Shown here: one piece after another, positions 55,691 to 64,000 of the stretch
How the letters are laid out: each line of letters begins with the position of its first letter
How positions within the stretch are numbered: position 1 is the stretch's first letter
Assembly: GCA_009823505.1 (NCBI GenBank)
Contig: VZQC01005757.1
Location: 245,034 to 309,033 of the forward strand
From: Rhizomys pruinosus
Taxonomy: Eukaryota; Chordata; Mammalia; Rodentia; Spalacidae
DNA length: 64,000 bases
Reading direction: 5' to 3'
Program-made: the position numbers and the translations under genes
The notes under the pieces: generated by a model
Told to the model about the DNA's origin: nothing
The model's database searches: none
The model's input: only the letters and a program-made list of their open reading frames with translations

Positions 55691-58150
55691 CAGTGATGAA
55701 TGGATTCTTTCAGGAGTGGAATTAAGCTGATAAATAAGACTTAGGGCACAGCCCAAGTTCAAGTTTCTTGTCCTTTGGGGCCAGAGAGGAGGTGGTAAGA
55801 ATCTACAAGATGTAGCCTGTAGACATGGGTGTTTCCTCTGTTATCTCCTTGCCTAGGGGGGAGTGCAGGCTGTCTATGTAATAGAGATGGTAGTCGTTCA
55901 TATGATTATCATTAAGATGGTGAGAAATGCTATGCTTAAAGTGAGTAGACATGCCTGGCCCATATAGGCATTCAGTAAATGTAGAACTGTCATTTTTCCT
56001 TCTTTTTTTTCATTTACCACAATTTAAACAGAAAAAAATGCACATGTAGAGAGCCACTCCCTTAGTTTTAGGGGAAACTCTAGGTGTCAGAAAGCTTGAA
56101 GGATCTCCTGAATTCTTTGGAAGTTTCATGAGATACACCTGACCAGGACCACCATTGGAATTACTGAATCCCTGACACCTGAGATAGGTTGATTCTTATC
56201 AACGGGGTGAAGGTGGGATTAATATTAGCAAGGCTGGGTTATTAGGACTGAGGACTGGGACAAAAAGCCCCAGGGACAAGATGCCTACCACTGAGCTCAC
56301 CTGTGAGGTGAGTTTCAGGCAGCAATGATTTCAGGACAATATATGCCGAATGCTTGAACTTTCCATTGGAGTGAGGGAGAAGGACCAGATGATTCAAGGG
56401 ATGACAGTGAAACTTCCCTCTGCCTGCAGTGAATCTGGTATTTAAGCTAGACTAAGATGTTCAATTCACTAGTGTTGAATAACCTAATTATGTCAAGTTG
56501 GTATGTGGGTTCTTTCAAACTGAAATCACTGGCAGAAACATGACTTCGGAAAGGATAGAGATGGTTTATGAAGCGATGCTCTGTACATACCAAAGCTTGA
56601 AAATAGCCTGACCCCTACAGGCTGGTAACTGGGTTGCAGTGAATCAAAGTAAGCAAACCCTTTGAGGCAAACTTCTGACTAGCTGTGACACCCTCTCTGT
56701 TTTAGTACTGTCTCCGTAATTTGCTACCACAATCTAGGTATCCACTTACCCTTCCAATCCTTCACCTTTTATTGAATTTTTGTCCATCAAACATAAAGTC
56801 AACATGATTTGACCATTTCTTTGGATTTCATGCTCCTATGAAGATCCCCATGTGATGTAAATTTAATGAAATCTTATGATTTCCTTTTGTAATGTTATTG
56901 TATTACTTGGGACCTGAAGCCACACAAGTGTCTACCTAAGAATTAAGAGTAGCAGAGGGCACTCCTCACATTCAAACAGAAGCCACCTGAGGAAATATAT
57001 CTCAACCTTGTCATTATGTTTAGGAAAAAAAATTATCTAGCCTTTCCCTCCTTACCGCTCTTCAGTTTCTTCCTAAAATTCTGCTAGCTACTTACAAGTA
57101 ACTCGGCCTGAGACCTGATACTTAGAACTCCAGGGATCATATTCTCAGTATAAATGTAATGGCGAAGAAAATAAGAGGCCTCAAATTAAGAAAGGATTTG
57201 CCAATATTTGAATGTTTTTTGATAGGAAGTTGAACTTAAAATATATTTGAATGTAGGACACTTAAATTATAAGGGAATTAGGTAGATGGCTCCTTGAGAT
57301 GCAACTTCTAATGAATTCTCACATTCTTGGTTCTAGACACCCTTTTTTGAAATTCTCTGATCTTTATCTTTATAATTTTTTTTTGTCTTAATCCTCTCTC
57401 TTTCTACACTTATAGCATCTCTCTGCATTGGCTGTTTCCAAGTAGGGATCAATTATTCTGAAACTTACTGTCCAAATAACCTGGACTGTCTTCCTTTGAT
57501 CTTTTGACCTCTTAGAGTTCTCCTAGCTGTCACTCTCTGACCCTCATCACTGTTGGGTTGTAACATATTAGAAAAGTATGCAACATGGGTCTGCATGTCT
57601 GAACCAGTGAGTGTGAAGGCAATAAAAGTAGTGTGAACAGTTTCTGTGCTCCAGAAGTTTAGAATGCAGTAGCATGAGACAGACATGTGGATGTATAGGG
57701 AGGTTCCTGATAGACACAGGAATGCATAGAGATGGTCATCTTGAATATGTGACTGCACAGGGACAGTCCTGCTAGAAATGTGACTGCATAGGACACTTAC
57801 ATCTTCAACAAATGCTATTGGCAAGGACTTGATCATTGCCTCCCAGGACCCCAGAAAGCTTTGTTGGTGAGAAAGTGAGATTTGAATGGATACTAAAAGA
57901 ATTATCATTTGCCAGTTGGATTGTAGTGGTTATAAGAACATTCCAAGGTACATGAAGACTCGAGTTGGAAGCAGCAGGATGTGACATGAAGGAAGCCATG
58001 TCAGTGAATTTATGTCACCAGAATACAGTCTGCGAGGGCCAGTACTTGGTGAGAAACAAGGCTGGAATGTATGATCCACTGGGCTTTTTTCTAGGCATCC
58101 AGTATTTCTTCAAGGAGTGTCTCATAAATTTCCATTTGATTTTTTTCATT
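55691..58150. other. 2.4 kb of non-repetitive non-coding DNA between copies
   Basis: No gene supported. A minus-strand frame of 147 codons at 57465-57908 has no recognisable domain and lies in AT-rich sequence. Ends at the N of 58154. Confidence 0.5.
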
Positions 58151-58153
58151 TTT

Positions 58154-58154
58154 N
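58154..58154. other. ambiguous base (N), probable assembly join
   Basis: A single N directly abuts a B2 that starts in mid-element. An element cut at an N is typical of a merged contig edge. Confidence 0.8.
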
Positions 58155-58324
58155 GTGCAATGCCGCGGAGGTCAGAAGAGGGTCTCGGATTCCCCTGGAG
58201 CTGGAGTTCTCCTGGAATTGGAGTTTCAGACGGCTCTCGGCCGCCATGTGGGTGCTGGGGATCGAACCTGGGTCCTCTGTAAGAGCGGTCGGCGCTCTTA
58301 ACCGCTAGGCCATCTCTCCAGCCC
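58155..58324 (-). mobile_element. B2 SINE (antisense), tail cut at N, duplication subfamily
   Basis: It starts in mid-B2 ('gtgcaatgccgcggaggtcag'), has the paired 17-mers (58192-58225) and a complete antisense head to 'tctctccagcccc'. The tail half is missing at the N. Confidence 0.93.
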
Positions 58325-59067
58325 CTAGCTTCATTCTTCTACAGGTGGAGATCCAGTTTAGCCAGCACCATTTGTTGAAGATGCTGTCTTTCTTCCAGTG
58401 TTTGTCCTTGGCACCTTTTTCAAATATCAGGTGGCTGAAATTGCATGAACTCATGTTCAAGTCTTCAGTTATGTTCCACTGATCCACATGTCTGTTTTAT
58501 GCTGATTTTGACTATAGCTCTGTAATATAGTTTGAGGTCTTGTATGGCAACCCCCAACCCCCAGCATTGTTCTTTGTGCTCAGGGTTGCTTTGTTTATCT
58601 TGGGTCTTTTGTGATTCCAGATTCCATATAAATTTTAGTTTTTTTTCTTCTAATTCTGTGAAGAATGTCATGGGAATTTTGATTGGAACTTTATTGAATG
58701 TATATATTGATTTTTGTAGGATTGCCATTAATTTCTCAATCTATGAGCATGGGAAGTCCTTCTTGGTGTCTTCCTCTATCTCTTTCCTTAAAGATTAAAA
58801 AAATTTCAGTGTTATCTTTAATGTCTTTGGTCAGGTTTATTCTGAGATTTTTAAATATTTTTTGAGGCTATTGTGATTGGGAGAATTTCCATGTATTCCT
58901 TCTCTAATAGCTTGTTATTGACACATAGAAAGGCTACTGATTTTTGTAGATTAATTTTGTAGTCTGCCACTTTGCTGAAAGTATTAATTCTTTCTAGGAA
59001 TTTTCTGGTCAAATTTTTGGATCTCTTAGGCATAATATAATATGTCATTTAAAAAAAGGGATAACTT
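58325..59067 (-). mobile_element. L1 ORF2 fragment (antisense)
   Basis: RT to C-terminal ORF2 text: minus-strand [20 protein letters not shown] near 58700 and 'KSVAFLCVNNKLLEKEYMEILP' type text near 58860-58960 identify it. It is bounded on both sides by B2s of opposite orientation. Confidence 0.82.
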
Positions 59068-59306
59068 GGGCTGGAGAGATGGCCTAGCGGTTAAGAGCGC
59101 TGACCGCTCTTACAGAGGACCCGGGTTCGATCCCCAGCACCCACATGGCGGCTGAGCCGTCTGAAACTCCAATTCCAGGAGAACTCCAGTTCCAGGGGAA
59201 TCCGAGGCCCGCTTCTGACCTCCGCGGCATTGCACGACACGGGTGCACTGACCTGCATGCAGACAGTGCATTGATACACATACAGAAATAAATAAAATTA
59301 AAAAAA
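59068..59306 (+). mobile_element. B2 SINE at the edge of the duplicated block
   Basis: Nearly identical to 50579-50817, with the same right flank ('aaagaaaaccagctgtccctc'). The left flank is L1 ('aaaaaaagggataactt') instead of the matching target duplication. The edge of the duplicated block therefore falls within or at the start of this B2. Confidence 0.95.
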
Positions 59307-59323
59307 AAAGAAAACCAGCTGTC

Positions 59324-60325
59324 CCTCTACTACTAGTCATTGGTTGCAGTAGTTCCTCAGCTAAATTGAGGCTCCTTACCCATTTCTCCACTTCTGTGCA
59401 GTCTGATTTAAGCTTGCGTAGATCTTGTGCATGCTGTCACCATTGCTAAAAGTTCATATGAGTAGCTTCTCAGCTGTCTGGAAAACTCTGTTTCCTTGGG
59501 ATCATCAACCACATCTGGCTCACACAATTTTTCCACCCCTTCTCCCTCAATGGTTCCTGAGTCTTGTGTGGCAGAGGATTGATGTAGCTGTCCTATTTGG
59601 GATAAGTTCTCTATAGTCTCTTATTCTCAGCACTTTGGCCAGTTGGGTTAATCACCATCTATACATGAAGCTTTCCTGGTGAGAGTTGAATGATGCATTA
59701 ATCTTCTTTCTGTCTGGTTCCACTATGTTCCCTGAGGCTAAGGTGGAGAGGTTGCATTGTAAATGTGTTGCCTAGAGCTAGGCATGTCACAGACACTTAT
59801 TTTCCATGTTTGGCCAGTTGTGAAACTTTTTAATAGTCTCCATCTGTTGCAAAAAGAAGCTTTTTTGGTGAATGATAAGAGGTTCAGTGTTTTTTTTTTT
59901 TTTTTTTTAAACATAAGCATATCTGAGAATATAGTAAGAAATTAAGTTGGTCTAGGGGTATGACAAAAGTGGGTTTCTCTCTCATGAGCTTTGCAGGTAA
60001 ATGGCTGGAGCTAGAAGATATCATGCTGAGTGAAGTAACACAGTCCCAGAAAAACAAATGATGAATGGTATCCCTCATCTGTGGTTGCTAGCACCAATTA
60101 CCTAATTGTATGGCAAACTGAGCAAGCAATGTCAATGTGATCTAAAAGCAACTGTGCTCTTATATTGTGAATCCCTTAAAAAATAATTTAAAAAGTGGGT
60201 TTGTCTCTAAGTCTATGACCACTCTGGTTATGTGTATTTGGCTATGTTTATAGTACCACACATAAGTTCCCTCCCATTGACCAGGTCTTAAATCCAATTA
60301 GACAGCTGTTGTTCACTCCCAAGAT
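59324..60325 (-). mobile_element. old L1 3'UTR (antisense), right copy
   Basis: Counterpart of 50836-51833, with a T-run at 59890-59908 and the same small sense L1 fragment near 59980-60110. Confidence 0.65.
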
Positions 60326-60351
60326 AAAATTGTGATTACTACAACAGTAGA
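60326..60351. repeat. 26-bp target duplication, left
   Basis: aaaattgtgattactaca + acagtaga, identical to 62670-62695. Confidence 0.95.
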
Positions 60352-61275
60352 AAGAAAACAAATGACCCGCTCAATAGATGGAGCAAAGAACTGAACAGAG
60401 ACTTCACAAGCGAGGAATTAGAGATGTCTGAGAAACACCTCAAGAACTGCTCAACATCACTAATCATTAAGGAAATGCAAATCAAAACCACTTTAAGATA
60501 TCATCTTACTCCAATAAGACTGCTAGGATCAAGAAAACAAATGATACCAAGTGCTGGAGAGTTGTGGGAAAGGGGAACATCATCCACTGCTGGTGGGAAT
60601 GTAAACTCATACAGCCACTATGGAAAGCGGTGTGGAGAACCCTGGAAGATTGGAATGAACTTGCCACCCGACCCACCCTACCACTCTCTGGCATGTACCC
60701 TCAAGACTTACGCCACCACAGAGAACATGCACGGCCATGTTTATTGCAGTCTCTTCACAATAGCAGGAGCTGGAACCAACCTAAATGCCCCTCAACTGAC
60801 GAGTGGATAGAGAAAAGTGGTACACTACACAATGGAGTCTATGCAACATAAGAAAGACGACATCACGAGCTTTGCAGGAAAATGGCTGGAGCTAGAGGAC
60901 ATCATGCTGAGTGAAGTAACACCAGTCCCAGAAAAACAAACGACGAATGGTATCCCTCATCTTGGATGCTAGCCAATTACCCAATTGTAAGCATTCTTGT
61001 AGGGCCCCCTGAGCTTTGTCCAAAGCAGTGTGGGCATAACGCATTTTGGAAACAACAACAAAACAACAACAACAGAAAAGACTGCATCCAAGAACTGACT
61101 GAAACAGTGAACTTCTGCTCAAAACAGTCAACTTCCCCATGGAAAATATTGAGAAAGATAAGAGATGAAAGCATGTTTGCAGAATGCATGAGCTCTGGCG
61201 GTGGGAGGAATGAGTGGGAACACGGGTCTAGATTTGTTAAAAAAAATATAAATAAATAAATTTATGTGAAAAAAA
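60352..61275 (+). mobile_element. 5'-truncated L1 (sense) in the composite
   Basis: It starts in ORF2's last fifth ('aaacaaatgacccgctcaatagatgg'), with LEMSEKHLKNCSTSLIIKEM in frame at about 60415-60480 and stops or frameshifts after. The 3'UTR is at 60955-61275, close to the L1 tail at 41036-41340. It ends in an A-rich tail. Confidence 0.88.
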
Positions 61276-61282
61276 AAAAGAG

Positions 61283-61440
61283 ATGGGTGTGGTGGCGACG
61301 CCTTTAATCCTAGCACTTGAGAGGAGAGGCAGGCGATCTTTGTGAGTTCAAGGCCAGCCTGGTCTACAGAGTGAGTTCCAGGACAACTGGGGCTGCAGGA
61401 GACCCTGTCTCGAAAAGACAAAAAAAAAAAAAAAAAAAAA
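61283..61440 (+). mobile_element. B1 SINE inside the composite
   Basis: 'gggtgtggtggcgacgcctttaatcc' to a long A-tail (61421-61443). 'aaaaagaga' on both sides suggests insertion into the L1 tail. Confidence 0.93.
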
Positions 61441-61590
61441 AAAGAGAGTAGCTGTGTATGACAGAATCCATGAGCTCTGACAGGGGGTTGGGGGCATGAG
61501 GGGTGGGCATGGATGGGGGAATGAATCTAAATTTGATTAAGAAATGTTGTATGAAATGCACTCAATAAAAATTAAAAAGTTTTAAAAAAA
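61441..61590 (+). mobile_element. second L1 3' tail inside the composite
   Basis: 'gacagaatccatgagctctgacagggggttgg', a G-rich tract and 'gcactcaataaaaattaaaaag' repeat the design of an L1 3'UTR end, but differ from the tail at 61170-61275. It leads directly into the minisatellite. Confidence 0.75.
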
Positions 61591-62666
61591 ACAATGGAGC
61601 AGTGTGATGATACAATGGAGCAGTGTGTGGGCACAATGGAACATTGTGATGGCAAAATGGAGCAGTCTGAGGACAAAATTGAGCAGTGTGAGGGCACAAT
61701 GGAGAAATGTGAGGGCACAGTGGAGAAATGTGAGGGCACAGTGGAGCAATGTGAAGACACAATGCAGCAGTGTGATGCAAAAATAGAGCATCGTGATGGC
61801 ACAATGGAGCAGTGTGATGGCACAATGGAGCAGTGTGATGGCACAATGGAGCAGAATGAGGGCACGATGGAGCAGTGTGATGACACAATGGAGCAGAGTG
61901 AAGACACAGTGGAACAGTGTGATGAAACAATGGAGCAGTGTGAGGGCACAACGGAGCTCAGCGAGCGCACAATGGAGCAGTGTGAGGACACAATGGAGCA
62001 GTGTGATGACAAAATGGAGCAGTGTGCAGGCACAATGTGGCAGAGTGCGGGTACAATGGAGCAGTGTGATGGCACAATGGAGCAGTGTGAGAGAACAATG
62101 GAGCAGTGTCATGGCACAATGTAGTAGCGTGATGACACAATGCAGCAGCATGCTGACACAATGGAGCAGCATGAAGACACAGTGGAGCAGTGTGTTGGCA
62201 CAATGCAGCAGCGTGATGGCACAATGGAGCAGTGTGATGGTACAATGGAGCAGCATGAGGGTACAATGGAGCCAGTGTGTGATGACGCAATGTAGCAGAG
62301 TGAAGACACAGTGGAGCAGTGTGATGACACAATGGAGCAGTGTGAGCGCATATTGCAGTACTTCGTGGGAAAAATGTAGCAGTGCGGAGGCACAATGGAG
62401 CAGTGTGAGAGCACAACAGAGCATTGTGAGAGCACAATGGAGCCGTGTGATGACACAATAGAGCAGTGTGATGATGCAATAGAGCAGTGTGATGACCCAA
62501 CGGAGCAGGGTGAAGGCACAATGGAGCACTGTGAGGGCACAATGGAGCAGTGTGATGACACAATGGAGAAGTGTGATGACAAAATGGAGCAGTGTGAGGG
62601 CGGAGTGGAGCAGTGTGATGACAAAATGGAGCAGTGTGATGGCACAATGGAGCAGCGTGAGGGCAC
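61591..62666 (+). repeat. 21-bp minisatellite, right copy (about 51 units)
   Basis: Unit acaatggagcagtgtgatggc, with variants at the last six bases (gagggc, gatgac, gaagac, gagagc). Because 21 is a multiple of 3 and only one forward frame has a stop, five of six frames stay open for 60-315 codons (heptads such as MEQCDGT, QWSSVMA, HHTAPLC). These are not genes. The periodicity is well kept here compared with the left copy. Confidence 0.97.
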
Positions 62667-62669
62667 AAA

Positions 62670-62695
62670 AAAATTGTGATTACTACAACAGTAGA
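62670..62695. repeat. 26-bp target duplication, right
   Basis: Exact repeat of 60326-60351. It follows the last minisatellite unit after an A-run of only about three bases beyond the duplicated target. Confidence 0.95.
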
Positions 62696-64000
62696 GATTA
62701 TTTGCTGGGCTGTTAATTGCTGTAGCTCACAGATTTTACAGATGGATGGAATCATTGATTGGTTTTCTCCCTTGGGAATTTACATAGTATCTTCTTCTGG
62801 TACTATGGGAGCTGGTCTTCAGAAAGGAGGTTTCTAAATCAGTTTCAGCTTGATTGCTCCAAAGTATGTTCTGTTTTAAACAATAGGACCTTGACCTTCA
62901 AGTTCTGGGAGGCAATCAAGGGCTGTGGCAGTAGTCTGTGTTATTTCTGGAGTCTCTTAGGCTATCCTGACCAACAACTTGAAGGGAAGTTTCCTCTGCC
63001 TTGTGCTGTGTTTTATTTGTTATATAGATGTAGCTATACATCTATATATCATCTGTACATATGTACATATGTATGTATATATAGTGTATTGTTCATACAA
63101 TACACTAAGCATACTTTTGAACTAATATATTTTCCTTTATTTTTTCACACCCTCTGTTTAACTCTCCGTATTCCCTCTTAGGCTAAAATATCCCTGCTTC
63201 ACCAATTTTTTCCTTGATCACACCTGTCTCCTACTATCCCCCCTCTCTTCTTCCCCTTTCCATTTCCCCGGCTCCTGCAGTTACATCAGGGTATACACTC
63301 CTCTCTAGGATTTGGTGCTAAGATACACAAAGAGAGAGCACCTACATCACTTGTTTCTTGAACAGTTTCTAGTTGCATCAATTTACCTGTGAAGTTCATG
63401 ATTGCATTTTTCTTTACCACTGAGTAGAACTCCATTTTATACATTTATCACACTTTCCTTTTCCATCTGTTGGTTGAGGGACATTTAGGTTGTTCCCATT
63501 TCTTTGCTATTATGGAAACAGGAGCAATAAGCATGGAGTGAAAGTATCCCTGCAGGAGGATGAGTCCTTTGGTGTATGCCAACGAGTCATATAACTGGAC
63601 CATATGGTAGGTTTATTTTTAGTCTTTTTAAGAGTTCTCCACGCTGATTTCCACAGTGGCTGTACTAGTTCACAATCCCAGCAATGATGAATGAGAATTC
63701 TACTTTCTCCCATCCTTGCCAGCATTTGGTGTCATTTGTTCTCTTAATCTCAGCCATTCTGACTGGGATAAGATGAACTCTTAAAGTAGTTTTGATTTAT
63801 ATTTCCCTAACTACAAAGAAGGTTGAACACTTTTTAAAGTGTTTCTTAGGAATTTCTATTTCTCCTTTTGAGACTGCTCTCTGTTCTGACCCATATGCCA
63901 TTTTTCAATTTGCTCATTTGTTTTCTCGAGTCTTTGTTTTTTGAGTTCTTCTTTCTGTATCCTGGATATCAACCCCCTGTCAGGTGTACAGCTGGAGAAG
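62696..64000 (-). mobile_element. old L1 3'UTR and ORF2 end (antisense)
   Basis: Continuation of the pre-insertion L1. ORF2 C-terminal text from about 63300 includes 'HHCWDCELVQPLWKSAWRTLK' near 63650. It runs off the window. Confidence 0.78.

Larger units (their letters stand above)
59068..64000. repeat. large duplicated block, right copy
   Basis: Second copy of 50579-55547, running off the window end. Confidence 0.93.

Noticed and set aside
57465..57908. 147-codon minus-strand frame
   Set aside because: No recognisable motif, in non-repetitive DNA without exon signals. Not enough to call a gene.
61591..62666. CRISPR-like array
   Set aside because: Tandem units without spacers, in a rodent nuclear genome.
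61562..62755. Open frames of 140-315 codons on both strands
   Set aside because: All come from a 21-bp tandem repeat whose length is a multiple of three. Five frames are open at once with heptad repeats, and no start context or domain is present.

Overview
This window is repeat-dominated nuclear DNA from a muroid rodent. The evidence is many B1 (7SL-derived) and B2 (tRNA-derived) SINEs, LINE-1 with 5'UTR monomers, and an IAP/betaretrovirus-like class II provirus. The B2 and B1 variants look unlike Mus or Rattus consensus, so a cricetid-like species is my guess, but I cannot name it. I found no host protein-coding exon, no tRNA, rRNA or snRNA gene, and no CRISPR. The region reads as intergenic or intronic.

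Layout. 1-3760: scattered antisense L1 3' ends, B1 and B2. 3764-11345: an old LTR element (direct repeats at about 3764-4215 and 10909-11345) into which a younger antisense class II provirus (5087-9216) inserted. The provirus has both LTRs, a 7-bp target duplication, a polypurine tract and a degenerate primer site. It also has a tandem array of 25-bp hairpin-like units in the leader, a truncated gag fused by deletion to RNase H/integrase, and only the tail of env. 11346-13950: SINEs. 13955-24005: an old antisense L1 that carries a B1, a 507-bp solo LTR with 4-bp target duplication, a nearly complete younger L1 and a B2. 24006-36035: more antisense L1s, a tRNA-Lys-primed LTR element (29043-30548), an L1 with an inverted 5' part, and L1 promoter monomers. 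36036-50578: sparser, mostly non-repetitive DNA with SINEs, including a B2-B1 chimera moved as one unit.

50579-64000: two copies of a block of about 4.95 kb (50579-55547 and 59068-64000, offset about 8.45-8.49 kb). Each carries a composite retroposon (5'-truncated L1, B1, second L1 tail, then about 51 copies of a 21-bp minisatellite) inserted into an old L1. In the right copy a perfect 26-bp target duplication encloses the whole composite, minisatellite included. The copies differ largely by single-base indels, the right copy's left edge coincides with a B2, and an N lies at 58154. The duplication may therefore be an assembly artefact.

No genes act together in a pathway here. The biology is layered retrotransposition. 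The strongest candidates for something new are the composite L1/minisatellite retroposon, the hairpin array in the proviral leader, the B2-B1 chimeric SINE, and a B2 subfamily with a 17-bp internal duplication.
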